Part shown: positions 1 to 11,337 of the stretch, in pieces | Layout: the number at the start of each line of letters is the position of its first letter | Position numbering within the stretch: position 1 is the stretch's first letter | Assembly (NCBI GenBank): GCA_036429605.1 | Contig: CM071591.1 | Span: forward strand, 4,898,001-4,962,000 | Reading direction: 5' to 3' | Source: Cladobotryum mycophilum | Taxonomy: Eukaryota; Ascomycota; Sordariomycetes; Hypocreales; Hypocreaceae | DNA: 64,000 nucleotides | Notes under the pieces: generated by a model | The model's input: only the letters and a program-made list of their open reading frames with translations | Databases searched by the model: none | Told to the model about the DNA's origin: nothing | Made by a program: the position numbers and the translations under genes

Positions 1-1
1 T

Positions 2-569
2 CTCGCTCCCACCGCCTCGGACCTCAAAAAGTACGGTGAAAAGGATACGATCCTCGCCGGTTTCCATACCGATCTCAACTTCCTCACCATTCACGGCCGC
101 TCTCGCTACCCCGGTCTCAACATCTGGGCCCGAAACACTGGCAATCGTATCCCCGTCAAGATCCCACCGGGAAACAATCTCCTCGTTCAGGCTGGAAAGC
201 AGATCGAGTACATCACCGGAGGGCTCATCAAGGCCGGATACCATGAAGTCGTAATCAACGAGCGCACCATCGAGACTATTGAGCGACGCAAGGATGAGTT
301 CCCCAACAGACCCCTGGTTCGCATCTCGAGCACGTTGTTCTGGCATTTGAACTCGGATTTCGACCTGGTGCCCGTACCGGAGCTGGCGGAGAAGGCAAAG
401 AAGGTTAGAGCTGAGCAGGCGAACCTGGGGCGGGATGAGGGCGAGGCGGTGGAGTACCCGCCTACCAAGGTGGGACATCAAGTAGAAGGGTAAGTTCTTT
501 TCGAGTATCTGGTAGAGTAGGATGCTAACAGGGGACAGTGAACTGAAGCACATTGCGTTGATGGCCTGA
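2..569 (+). CDS. 2-oxoglutarate/Fe(II)-dependent dioxygenase, 3' end (5' truncated by window)
   Basis: Only the C-terminal part is present. Frame 2 is open from the first bases. It carries an HTD iron-ligand motif (GFHTDLNFLTIHG) followed by a stretch typical of the isopenicillin-N-synthase-like fold (LLVQAGKQIEYITGG). The frame hits a stop at 491, but a good donor at 490 (GTAAGT) and acceptor ending at 538 (ACAG) remove a 49-bp intron and give the ending VEGELKHIALMA with stop at 567-569. Model: 2..489 plus 539..569. The family oxidises small molecules using 2-oxoglutarate, Fe(II) and O2; the substrate cannot be read from this fragment. The second iron-ligand His and the 2OG-binding Arg should lie in the visible part but I did not assign them with certainty. 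Confidence 0.8.
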
Positions 570-903
570 AGTCGCGACGAGAGCTTTGTATAATGATATA
601 ACTATAGAACGAACATGTATGTTATGGATGAGAGAAGTGTTAAATACATGAAACCCAGTTGATACAATGCACTACCTTACTCTAGGTCGACCGATCCTGA
701 AGAACATTTAGTGATCATTCTCACACGTCAAATCCACAGATACCAGGACTAGGAGTTATTCTACATCGATACATCAACCACCTACAAGTCGTAGGGTAAT
801 CGAGTCATACGGAAAATCAACAGCCAAATTTCAATGGTATCTTCTAGAAATAATTTTATACACGCTTGCATTTCCAATGCTTCAATCTCGTATCCATGTC
901 TCC
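570..903. other. Convergent intergenic stretch
   Basis: Lies between the 3' ends of the dioxygenase (+) and the permease (-). It is AT-rich 3' UTR-like sequence with no convincing gene. Confidence 0.5.
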
Positions 904-3049
904 TTATGACTTGTGAGCCGGAAACTCTTCTACCGTTCTCGTCGGATCATGATCCGAACTCGTATCCTGCTCCCTTTTCCCCGCCGCCGCTCCTACATGG
1001 GACTCTGGCTCCCTCCAGAAATCCTTCTTGCCCTGGAACAGACGGACCAGCCAGGGCGGGAAGAATCCACCGGGAATGCGCCACGTCCAGTTCTCCTTGT
1101 CTTCTAGGTTGGGCGGTACGATGCGTCCGCCGCTAACCAGCTTCAGGAGCCAGACAAAGGTGTTGATGGCGATGTAGGCCATGATGGAGGCGATGAGTCC
1201 GTATGCGATGGAGTAGGTAAACGGCATGATGACGATGGCGAGGAAGGCTGGCACGGCGTCGCCCATGTACTTCCAGTTGATTTCGGTAACGGACGTGGCC
1301 ATCATGGATCCAACGAGGATGAGAACGCATCCGGTCGCCCAGGGGGGATCGAGGCGAATATGGGGGCGAAGAAGACGCTGATGAAGAAGCAGATGCCCGT
1401 GACCATGGCGGTGAGACCAGTCTTTCCACCTTCAGAAATACCGGCTCCGGACTCGACAAAGGCGGTTACAGGAGGGACACCAAAGAGGGAACCAATGGAG
1501 ATGCTCAGAGCGTCGACCATGTACGCGGCAGCCGAGCCCTCGAAATCCTGGGTAACCGGGTCGATGAGCTTGGCGAAGCGGGCCATCCCGTACAGCGTGC
1601 CGGTGGTGTCGAGGATATCGACGTAGAGGAAGGTGATGAGCGCGAGCCCAAAGTGGCCCCCGTACTTGGAGACGTCCCAGTCCTGCACCACGAGGATGTT
1701 TTCGATGCGGTGAAAGTCCACCACCTTCTTGAAGAAGTCGAAGGCGTCGTCCCCCAGGGGGTGTGCGGGAAGTAGGTGACGGGGGTGGATCTCGGCCAGG
1801 AAATCACGCTGACGAGGATGATGCCCGCGATGATGGCGCCCTTGACGCGATAGAGCATGAGGATGACGGTGAGGATGCCGCCGCAGAAGATGCCGATCCA
1901 CATGGCCGGGTATCGCATCTTGTCCCACTCGGGGCACGTGCCGTCGGCGAGCTTGTTCTGCGGTGAGCAACCCGCGAGGGATAGAGGCGTGGACGTTGAG
2001 CCGACGATGAGGCCGATGCCCTCGCTATAGGTGAGACCGATGATTGTCAGGAAGAGGCCGATCCCGACACCGGTGGCGATCTTGATGGAATGGGGGATGG
2101 CGCGGGCGAGCCATTGTCGCAGACCGAAGATGGCGAGGGCGAGGAAGATGAAGCCTTCGACGAAGATGGCGGTTAGAGCGACGTTGTAGGGTACGAGACC
2201 TGAGCCGTGGTAGCCAACTAGATGAGAGGTTAGGAGAGGATAATTTAGGCTGTTTGTTTGTTTGGGGGGGGGGGGGATGTACTGACCGACGGTATATGTG
2301 AAATAGGCATTTAGTCCTAGATGGAATCGTCAGTTATCACTTCGGGGGGATTATGTAGCTAGATGACAAGATTCTCATACCCATTCCAGGGGCAAGGCCG
2401 ATAGGACTGAAAAATGATGGATTAGTCTAATGAGCTCCAAAAAGAAGATCGAATCGACCAAGTAGGACTGAGCTGAGCTGGACTGGGCTATAGGTACTCA
2501 CAGATTGGCAAACAAGCCCATCATGAAACTCGACAGCGCAGAAATAGCCGCGGTCGCAGTAACGACGTCGCGCTTAATTCCCTGGAGGCACAAGCTGTAT
2601 TCTTCGTTATTGTTGCATAGGGGATCGCTCGAGCCGCCGTTGCAGACGCAGGTGCCGCCCGAGTCGGAGACGATGGAGGCGTTGACGGCAATGATGTAGG
2701 CCATGGCGAAGAAAGTCGCGAGACCAGCGCGGATCTCGGTGAAGAAGTAGGAGCCTTTGCGCTCTTTGGGCTAACATTTTTGAGATTTTGTAAGTACATT
2801 GTTATACATTCCTTTGTGAAGGTGTGATTTTTGTGTGATTTGGCCGACGACAATCGCATTTTGGGTATGAAATCTCACGATGCAAGGTTTTTTGGTGTTG
2901 AAGGACATCAGGGTATGATTGGCCCGCTAATGGTGAGACATGGCGAAGTTTAATTGATGCGAACTTACATGACCTGAGCCATCAAGACGGAACCACCATC
3001 CGACTGGACTGGCGGCGACTTTGGCGTTTGTATTCTGTATCCAGCCCAT
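904..3049 (-). CDS. azgA: AzgA-type purine (adenine/guanine/hypoxanthine) permease, frame broken twice
   Basis: Five exons join to an AzgA-family proton-coupled purine transporter: 2969..3049, 2502..2770, 2381..2406, 2287..2316 and 904..2217. Exon 1 reads MGWIQNTNAKVAASPVG. Exon 2 carries FFTEIRAGLATFFAMAY and exon 5 the hallmark VPPVTAFVESGAGISEGGKTG. Donors and acceptors are canonical at every junction (e.g. GTAAGTT at 2968, GTGAGT at 2501). In exon 5 the frame changes twice. One break is near 1751-1761 (between ...TYFPHTP and GDDAFDFFKKVV); the other is at the G6 run 1342-1347 (between FASIPP and ATGCVLILVGS). Each is explained by one missing C on the coding strand. Adding two bases gives 573 residues, the usual family length. 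So the gene is either a recent pseudogene or intact with homopolymer errors. It is a plasma-membrane protein with about a dozen hydrophobic segments. Confidence 0.85.
2264..2276. repeat. Poly-G tract (13 G) inside a permease intron
   Basis: Uninterrupted G13 lies in the intron between exons 4 and 5 of the azgA-like gene. Confidence 0.9.
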
Positions 3050-5155
3050 TCTTGCGACGGGGGAAGTTTGTGTGTATGTCGAAAAGCAAAGAAAGGTGAG
3101 CTCGCGATGAATGCGAAAGAGAGTCGAAGGATACCGCTGGTCTTTTACCCACCCTTTCAGTGGAGAAAACGACAGCGATAGCGGTCGGGAAAAGCGGAAT
3201 TGTCTGAGACAGAAAAGACTTCTTCCAAGGCCCTGTTCCAGGCCCCTTTTTTTCTTTTCTTTTCTTTTCTTGCAGAATGGAGAAACGAAAGAAGCAGCTG
3301 GGCGCCTAGAAGGGGGAGGGCAGACAGGGTTCTCTTTATGGAGCAAGCACGCACAGTTGAGCAAAGAGGGAAAATGGCGTCGAGTGTTGCGTCTGCATGA
3401 TTCGTCTCACCCAAGATAGAGCGAGAGAAAAAACAAGTCGCCCGCCGCTATCAATGATCGATTAGGTATGCTGGTTGGAAAGGCGAATGTGTGTGGAGCC
3501 TCTTCTCGGAGCTGACAACCCTGGAAGACCAACCTTGGGTTTCAAGGTCGAGATGGATGGATGGGATGGAGGGGAGACTTGATAATGGGAATGAGAAGGG
3601 GGGGGGGCATTAAAGCCGGAGAGCTCCTATCTATGGACTCAAGGATCCATGGATATTCGATCTCCAAATACCTCCATGTCATACCTATACCATGAATCAA
3701 ATCCTTGATGCTCCCCCTGTCCGTATGCGTGCATGCGTGTGCCCAGCCTTGGACAAGGCTCCAAATGTACCAGGTCTTTGCGTACGAACGGGGAGCACTG
3801 TTGCGTTGCATCGAATGCAGCCAACATCTCTGTTGAACCTTCAAGTAAGAGATTGATTATCCCATCTGAATAAATTGAATGGATTACCGCCCCCCCCCCT
3901 CCCCGTCCCCCCTTTGGTCTAGGTTGTCCAACACCTACACTGCATTAGGGTTGCCTGCATCGCGCTCGCGGATCCTGTCCAACGGAACTATATGCGGAAC
4001 CGTCGTAAACAGAAAGAAAAGAAAGAAAGAAAGAAAGAAAGAAGAAAAAAAGATATTTTTACTATCTCTCTCGCCCCTCCCAATCCATGATCCTGGCGAT
4101 CCATTGGCCCCTCCCCTTTGGCGAAACCAAGATCCATTGTAATTAATGCACATGCTACAGCAGGCGCGTGATTTTTTGAAAACCTCTTACTACTTTGTAT
4201 CGTATCGGGTGGAAACGATCAAGATCTTCTTCGCCCCCATTTGAGGTATTCTTTCATTTTATTGTCTCCCACAAACTCGAGTCAAGCTTTTTTTTGCCCT
4301 TTCTTCAAGGTTCGTTATCAGAAAAAACCCGGGACATCGCTCCAGTTTCCGCAATGCGTTAACTCATAGTGGAGGGGGGTTTGCATCCATGCGTCCACTG
4401 GAGCTTCTCTCACTGGCTTCTATAAATTCTAGGACAGGGGTCGAGACGCATCGAAGCCACGGGGCGCCACGCGAGCAGGAGCGGTTTTTGTCCAATGGAA
4501 TCGCTGAGATAAGAGCCTTTGGTGGAAGAGATAAGCTTGGACGATAAGACCTACTGGGAGCCGTTGCGGGCGGCTGAGGTTTTCTACTGCAGCATGCACA
4601 CCATCTTCCTTGATGCCACCAATCTTGCAATGTCCATTATTGGTTTCATCCATCCCTCCCTTGTGTGTATTTCCTATGGCATCGAGGATGCATACATCTA
4701 AATGCATAGAGCGCATTTCACATACATACCGTCCCAGGTCCCGTCTCTGATCCTTCCCCACACACTATTCCTCCAGATCCTCGGGAGAGATACGCTCTGG
4801 GGAACGGCGACTCCCGCTCGATATGTTGAAGCTGGAGAGATAGGGTCGCGCCGCCAGATGCATTGTGCCTCGATAACTGATCACGAAAATGGTATCGCCG
4901 GCGTCTCCATCAGGATCACGACATTTTGCGCTCCTGTCTCTGATGCGACTCTGTGTTCGAGACTGGTGGACAAGGCCGATGGATGCGGTGGTACCTTCAG
5001 TAAGGGGCGCAGTCGCACTCTGTGCTCGTCTGCCTGCTCATTTTACTTGGACCATTCGATGAGAAAAGAAATTTCCATTCAATTCTAGAGTCTTCAGTTC
5101 GTTGACTGCGCCATTAGGCTGTGACTAGGCATTCGGCGAGGCTAACAGGTCCCCT

Positions 5156-5570
5156 ATTGCTGACAAGTGTCAATAGCTTGAATCAAATGCCTAGAGTTGG
5201 TGGTAATGCTTCGGTTCAACTACCCTAAAACACCTTTGAGGGTGAATGAGACAGGTTTTTTTATTATTCCATAATTCTGAATCAACCGACGTTGTTGGAC
5301 TGATCGGCGCAATAATTGTCATTCGAGCCCTTCACCCTCAAGATTATTGCTGACTACTATGACCAGTGTCAACAGCTTGAATATGCTTCAGTTCAACTAC
5401 CCTAAAGAACTTTTGAAAACGAATCAGACGGGTCATTTTCTCGTACGCCGTAGGATGTTAATATACATCCCCATCAAACGGGTTATTTTCATTCCACAAT
5501 TCCGAATCAACCGACATCGTCAAAGGATCGGCGCAATAATTGCCCTTGGAGCCATTCCCCTCAGGATTGA
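5156..5570. repeat. Two diverged tandem copies of a roughly 190-225 bp unit
   Basis: Copy 1 (about 5156-5343) and copy 2 (about 5346-5570) share ordered blocks: ATTGCTGAC, GTGTCAA-AGCTTGAAT, GCTTC-GTTCAACTACCCTAAA, then AATTC-GAATCAACCGAC and ATCGGCGCAATAATTG. Copy 2 has about 40-50 extra bases in its middle. Many of the differences are C/T or G/A changes. No coding frame is shared. Confidence 0.65.
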
Positions 5571-6411
5571 CGAGACAACACGTGTGCAGCGTCATAGAGT
5601 TGTACCGTTTCCAAGACATGCAGAATTACTGACGAGGTAGCGTCGCAAAACATCATCATATAACTTGAACATCAAGGCCTTAAAACGCCCCTTTATAGCG
5701 TTGTGGACTGTTCGCTTCATCGTCGTGCTACGGCATCGCGCATCGCCGACACGTGTATCGACATGATCTCTGACATTTTGTTGGCACAAGCAGGGGTGCA
5801 TGAGGTAACACAGGCGGCAAGAAGAGGATGATGATGATGATGATGGCGTTTTCGATCCCAGCGGCTCTCTGATGAATCAGTCAATGAGAATGAATGGCCG
5901 AGACTCAATCCTCCTCCATGCGCCTCTTGCGGGAGGGAGGGGAAACGGGCTTGACGGGTACGGGAGCAGTGCCGGCCAATCCCAACAAAAATCCATTTTT
6001 AGTCCTCGTGTTTCCATTTCGGCCAAAAAGAGTCACTTTCATCTACTGCCCTGATATGCCTGCGTTGGGAATTTGTTCTCGTGGGTGAGTCAGCTGATTT
6101 GACTCATTCATCTGCCTGCTTGCTTGTGGTGAGCGCAGCCCTAGAGTCTTGAGGGAGTCCTAGGTCAAGCTGTTCTGGATGGTGGTCGGCCTTTATACTA
6201 TCAATCAACAGTGCCTTCCTGATTTCCCCTAGACATTTCTATACCGTGAGGATGATCGTGATACACGCCAGTCATCCCTGATGATCTCTTGGCCACCTTT
6301 GAAAATTTTCTCTTTCCTAGACAAAATTGTTGAACAATGGTGCATGGATGGTGGTGGCCATGCAGGACTGGTTTGATGATGCACTGCCCCTATAGGCTTC
6401 TCGCTGTAGCC

Positions 6412-6425
6412 TGACGTCAGGCGAC
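6412..6425. promoter_or_regulatory. CRE-like palindrome, upstream copy
   Basis: TGACGTCAGGCGAC contains the palindromic ATF/CREB-type site TGACGTCA, 475 bp upstream of the Arg-rich protein start. The same 14 bases recur at 6553-6566. A bZIP factor is the expected binder by general knowledge; binding here is inferred. Confidence 0.45.
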
Positions 6426-6552
6426 CGCTATAGTGATCGCGTTAGCGGCCCCCTCCTCTGCAGCTTCAGGTGCTCCAGCGCTCGTTTAGGTGCCCACGAA
6501 TTGCCCTGTCAGGAGGTTCTCCAGACTTTTGGGCGCCCGCTATTGGCTGCCG

Positions 6553-6566
6553 TGACGTCAGGCGAC
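6553..6566. promoter_or_regulatory. CRE-like palindrome, downstream copy
   Basis: Exact 14-bp copy of the element at 6412-6425, lying 334 bp upstream of the start codon at 6887. Confidence 0.45.
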
Positions 6567-6886
6567 GGGAGCAAGCACCAGGACCCTGCAGCCTGCGATG
6601 CTTTTGCGGATGGCGCGAGAAGGAAGCAAGTGAGAGGCCGCCCCTCCCCTGCTGACCTGCGTCTTGGCTGCAGCCTCTTTGGCTTGGTTGATCTCAAGAC
6701 TTTTCATCATCTACTTTTGCCCATCCATATAACTCGGAGCCATTGCCTGGTTTTGTTGTTGTATATTTCCTCCGCCTTGTTTCTCTTTTCCTCAACCGTT
6801 TTTATAATTCTAATCAATCAACCCACTCAATTCATCGTCTCTGATCCAATCCACAACAGAGGAGACGAAACACTATCAACTAGAAC

Positions 6887-7954
6887 ATGAAGTTCCCCTC
6901 TCTTCGCCGCCGCGAGCCTGAACAGCAACCAGGTCTCAGCGCCGACGGCCTCAACTCGGATTACTACAATCCAGATGTCCAGTTCGGCTCCAACAAGGGC
7001 GCATCACCCCCTCCTCCTCGCAAGCACAGGTCGGAAAAGCATCGCCGTGCACCACCACCGCCGGGTCCTGAAGATGACTACCCACCTCGGCGCAGTCGTA
7101 GCCATCGAGAACGAGCCCCGCCTGAATTCGCAAAGAGTCAACCTCCGCCATACTTTGCGCCATCACCACCGCCGCCGAGAGAACACCGAAGGGATCATCG
7201 TTCTTCCCGAAATGATCGCGACGTAGAGTATGGCCGTGATGGAGATGGAGACCGGGATCGCCATCGCGAGCGTCGTCATCGAGATGAATATGCCCGAGAA
7301 CCCCAACATAGGGAGAGGCGTTCCAGGGATCACTACCCCCCGCCAGAACCCCGCGAGCGTCGCCACAGATCCTCACGTCGTGAGCCTTCTCCTGAACCTC
7401 GCAGACACCGATCAAGACACCATTCGCCAGAACCCCGATCTCGTTCTCGCGGGCATCGCGCCCCTCCACCCGATGATCGGGACGGTCGACGCCATCGCTC
7501 GTCGCACCGATCGCGAGGCATATCGCCAGAACCGGCCACTCGTTCGCGCGGCACTCTAGCGAATGATGGCGATGGCGACCGACATGAACGACGTAGGCAC
7601 CATCGATCCCGACCACGAGAAGCGGACCGAGGTGTCGGGGCAGGTGATCATACCCGTGCCCGGAGTCGTGGTGAACCAAAGGCCCGATCTGCTCCACAGC
7701 GTCGCAATACCATGCCCACGGCAACCAGAGCAACAGCAGCCTTGCCTAAAGCATTGAAGGATGGTACCTGGTGGAAGCACCCAGTGGTTCAAGCCGGAGC
7801 TCGTACGGCGTTAACTGCTGGTGCGCAAGCAATGATGCAACACCGTAAAGAGGAAGGACCTTGGCTCGGCGCCAAAGGTGCAAAAATTGCGACAGCGGCA
7901 CTTAGCGCAGCCTTGACAGACGGCATCGCCGGTGCTGGAAAGAAGAAGAAATGA
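6887..7954 (+). CDS. Arg/Pro-rich low-complexity protein with conserved glycine-rich C-terminus
   Basis: Single-exon 355-aa frame starting at MKFPSLRRREPEQQ; the ATG follows a CT-rich, intron-free leader (ACTAGAACATGA). Residues about 40-265 are disordered and rich in Arg, Pro, Ser, His and Asp, with RS/RD/RH dipeptides resembling RNA-binding RS-like tails. The last 80 residues differ: KALKDGTWWKHPVVQAGART, then GAQAMMQHRK, PWLGAKGAKIATAALSAAL and a KKKK end. They look like a small Gly/Ala helical (glycine-zipper-like) segment seen in ascomycete proteins of unknown function. No catalytic motif is visible. Two CRE-like elements lie upstream. The overlapping frame at 6951-7733 on the other strand is a composition artefact. 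Function unknown. Confidence 0.75.
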   Translation: MKFPSLRRREPEQQPGLSADGLNSDYYNPDVQFGSNKGASPPPPRKHRSEKHRRAPPPPGPEDDYPPRRSRSHRERAPPEFAKSQPPPYFAPSPPPPREHRRDHRSSRNDRDVEYGRDGDGDRDRHRERRHRDEYAREPQHRERRSRDHYPPPEPRERRHRSSRREPSPEPRRHRSRHHSPEPRSRSRGHRAPPPDDRDGRRHRSSHRSRGISPEPATRSRGTLANDGDGDRHERRRHHRSRPREADRGVGAGDHTRARSRGEPKARSAPQRRNTMPTATRATAALPKALKDGTWWKHPVVQAGARTALTAGAQAMMQHRKEEGPWLGAKGAKIATAALSAALTDGIAGAGKKKK

Positions 7955-8389
7955 AGTGAGGAAGGGTAATGACTCTTGAAGGATTACGAGGGAAATGAAG
8001 CGATATGACGGCTATGATTATACGAATTGGCATGATTTTATTTGATGTTTCTTTTGTCTGACGATTGATGCGATGCAAAACATATTTTAGGGGTGCAATT
8101 TTAGGGCTCGGATATCACAGTTCACGATAGTTGGATGATGCAAACCATAGACAAGGAATAAAGCTGGTATTATGTTTTGGGTGATAATACTACAGTACAA
8201 CGAACAAGTCGCTCGTCTGAGTTGTTACAAAAGCATGGAGGCCCCAAGGCTGATCCGAACATATAATGAAATGCAAGTCGTGCATCCTTTCATCCATCTT
8301 TCCTAGCTCGCTATGCAGGCACATCATCCTCCCCTGGAGTCAAGATGTCCTAGAGATTCCCAATGAAGGGTTCTTGGCATCGTTTGACC
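7955..8389. other. Convergent intergenic stretch
   Basis: Lies between the Arg-rich gene (+) and the small secreted protein (-). It is AT-rich 3' UTR-like sequence; nothing else is seen. Confidence 0.5.
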
Positions 8390-8770
8390 TTAGTTGTGGT
8401 GCTTCTTCTTGTCGCTGTTCTGCTTGAAGCACTTGCCGACGCACATGGCCCAGTTGGTGGTCAGGAACTTGTAGTTCTTGCAGTGGTTGTCACAGTCCTG
8501 CGAGGTTACCATGTTAGTTATGTATATGACCCAGGGGTAAGTCGGTATGGGGTATCGGAACGTGTCATGACGAGGCGATCAAGAAGATGAATAGGAAGAT
8601 GAGGAAGGGCAACGTACGGCCTCGGGCTGAGGAGTCTCCTCGGGGGCCTTGGGAGCACCGGGGGCGTCGCTGCCGGGAGCGTCCTTGCCGGGGTCGCCGC
8701 TGAACTGGGGAGCGGGCATGGCCACGGCGACGAAGGCGAAGAGAGCAGTGAGAACGATGGAGGCCTTCAT
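8390..8770 (-). CDS. Small secreted four-cysteine protein (86 aa)
   Basis: Two exons: 8618..8770 and 8390..8497. The donor GTACGT is at 8617 and the acceptor CGCAG ends at 8498. The start MKASIVLTALFAFVAVAMPA is a clear signal peptide (Lys, hydrophobic core, Ala-x-Ala/Pro end). Next comes a Gly/Asp/Pro/Ala-rich linker (GDPGKDAPGSDAPG, PEETPQPEA). Exon 2 encodes the mature core. It has exactly four Cys in the pattern C-X3-C-X12-C-X3-C (DCDNHCKNYKF ... AMCVGKCFKQ), then a basic tail KKKHHN. The two CX3C motifs separated by a short link fit a disulfide-stapled helical hairpin, as in alpha-hairpinin peptides. I see no homology beyond this pattern. Likely extracellular; role (effector-like, antimicrobial or other) is not determinable. 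Confidence 0.75.
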
Positions 8771-11337
8771 TTTGAATGTTTTGGGGGTTGAAGATTGGAG
8801 TAGGGGGGATGAAGATTTGGGATGAAGAGGGTTGAGTTGCTTGGTTTGTGTGGTTAAAAGAGTGACTGGTCAAAGGAGTGACTGAATTGGTTGAAGGATC
8901 AAGCAGGACGGGGAGAATGAGCGAGCTGCTTGGGGGTTATTATATCCCCGCCGCCTGTCTGTCTTCCTCTCTCTCCGTCTCTTTCTGCTTGTCTCTCTTT
9001 TCGTCTCATTTCTTCTTTCTGGTCTAATATGAAGTGAGTCAAAAAACCAGTCTGTATAGTGATTTGAGACAGAAATCATCCGAGAGACAGCAGCGTTTAG
9101 GTGTGATGATTTCCCTTTGCACTAGAGTCGTTATCATGAGGCTAATAAGAGTCGCATTGTCTCAAGTGGGTAATACTGCGACTACACTCATGTCCGTGAG
9201 AGGTTGTAATCTGGGGGGGGTTTACTAGCACTCCGGATTTTTAATTGCAATGTCTTACTATTGCCAGGCACGACATTAGGGTGCTTAACCCGTATTGGTA
9301 AAAGAGAGTGAAGATTAGTTAAGATGATCTGCAAAAGCGCACCATTTTGACTTGTGAGATTTTGTTTGGAGAGAGAGAGAGAGTTGGGCCGTGTTTGTTT
9401 GGACGGGACGGGTTCGGCGGCAATGTGGGTGTGTTTTGGCAAACGGGCAATCTCTTGAGGATCATCTAGTATGGAGTGGTGATGAGGAGGAGTGGGCGGA
9501 AAAGGCCGATTGGGTTTAGACGTCTGCAGAAGAGAGGAGATCCCCTTTTCTTGTTATTTATCACTCGGGGCAATGTCATTTTGTTTTGGGAGTGATTGCT
9601 TATTGCTCATTGCTCGTTGCTCTCCCGAGGTCATTGATGAGGGGGTGTGTGTTATTCCTACTATCCATGGATATTCAGCTTGGTTGCTCCAAGTAAACAT
9701 CAATTGCTGACTGGTGGCTTTGTCTTCGTATCTATTCACTTCCAATTACCAAGGTGCATTGGAATGATGCAACACGGCAGACTTCATTTCCGGCGCAGGA
9801 TAGTTTCCCCTTGAGACGGGAAAATTATCTGACATGAGGTGTAAGAGCCTTTGATTTCTCTCCTCAGACTTTATCTTGTGTATGAATGGTTAATGGCACA
9901 TTTTGGCTCCTTTGCTCTTTTTCATCTATGAGAGAGAGGGGGGAGTTTGAGCTAAACTAGGCCTACCTCACCTCATGCCGTTTCTCTTTTGGTCAGTTTT
10001 CCTATTTTAATCATCGCATCTACATTCTTGTGAAGGATCCCTAGATGGAGTCATGATAATATGCGCTGGTAACATCTGAGACGCAAATCCTGCCTGTCAA
10101 CATGCCTGCGCCAAGCGGCGTACGAAGTTGCATGCAACCGGAATCCATGTCCAACTCAGCGGATGTTGCCGCTACGTCGTGCTCGAGGATGCCGCTTGAC
10201 TACTAGGTATTGACTTCATGCTCGATCATATCATTCTGGCTGCGGCGACAGCACGGCGGATGATTCATCAACAATGCTTGCTTGGTCTTGCCTTATGGGG
10301 TCTCAAACAACCAACTTCAGTACTTCAATGTTGTTGCAGAAACACACCGTGTCGACAAAGGCAAAATTTCGCTTCGTCAGCTAGGCAACTGTTTGCACAG
10401 TTTCCTCCACATGGACACTGGAGTCGAATACAAACGATGCCGAGAATACAAAGCTTCAAGGGCCTTGCAGAACCTAGTTTGTGTTGGCGGCGAGATGCCC
10501 TGAGCGAACCACTGATCACGAGCTTTATCAAGTCTTCAACTCCACTCTTGATGCGCAAAGCGACTTTGCGTGCGTCTTCTGGATACTGGGCCAAGTAGGA
10601 GGTAGAAGACTGCTTTTTTTTTTTTTGGAGTGAGGTAAGAAGTGGCCCTCCAAATCTTCCTTGCCCGAGATGAACTCGCCGTGAAGTTTCATGCCTACCG
10701 TCGCATCCAGTTTCTATACAGCCCTGTACTGTGGGCTCTGTGGGACCTACGCACAGGGTCGAGGCCATCCTAACCAATGATTTTGTCATCGAGTGTGATG
10801 ATCATGTCGTGTTGTTGTTGACACTCGGATTTGACAGCCATTTGCTTGACAATCGCACTACCCCGGGCAATTGAGGCACTTCTGCAGAATGATGGAGGTT
10901 CTCAGCAAGCTGTTTGGGCATCAAGGAGCGTCTCCATTTCTAGGCTATCTATTTGCCACAGCTTATGCATATGTATGCCCTATGCTTATACCGGATGCCT
11001 CCCCTGCCTGCTAGTGATGCTGTAGCTGGTCGGCAAGGTTTAAGGCTGCGGTTCGGTGAGAATTCATTCGCCCATTACCCAGGCATCTGGAGGAGGGTAT
11101 TGGCCGCCAAAGTCGAAGACTGAAGGTCACCCACTTGCAACCAAGTTTGGAGTTGGGCAGCAATGCAGCCTGCTCAAACTCTCTGGAATAGCAAAAAATT
11201 GGAGTGGAAGGTCTCGAACAAGGTTGATGCCGTTCTATGAAACCCTTGGATAAGTTCCCGCTCGCTTAGTTTTCTACCTTTGGAGTACAAACACTCCATT
11301 CTATCGCGCTTCATTTTTCCTGACGATACTGGTGGCC
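8771..11337. other. 2.6-kb intergenic region
   Basis: Holds the promoter of the secreted protein (CT/GA-rich near 8940-9010) and the long leader of the dynamin-like gene. Frames such as 10218-10598 and 10325-10789 have no recognisable domains, biased composition or splice sites; I call no gene. T12-13 at about 10613-10625. Confidence 0.45.

Larger units (their letters stand above)
3050..6886. other. 3.8-kb intergenic region with homopolymers and a diverged tandem repeat
   Basis: I find no supported gene here. It contains a pyrimidine/purine-rich stretch upstream of the permease (3230-3420), G10 at 3598-3607, C10 at 3890-3899, an AAAG/GAAA run near 4010-4050, an imperfect direct duplication at 5156-5570, a GAT/ATG trinucleotide run near 5827-5845, and two CRE-like sites at 6412 and 6553. 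The long open frames (for example 4702-5088) lack recognisable domains or splice support. Confidence 0.5.

Noticed and set aside
4702..5088. 128-aa open frame in the intergenic region
   Set aside because: No domain, no splice sites, no codon bias apparent; minus-strand frames of similar length overlap it.
6951..7733. 260-aa open frame on the minus strand inside the Arg-rich gene
   Set aside because: Mirror of the low-complexity GC-biased coding strand; it has no domain and the plus-strand gene has a good start and a conserved C-terminus.
10218..10598. 126-aa open frame upstream of the dynamin-like gene
   Set aside because: No recognisable features, and a T-run interrupts the region; likely chance.
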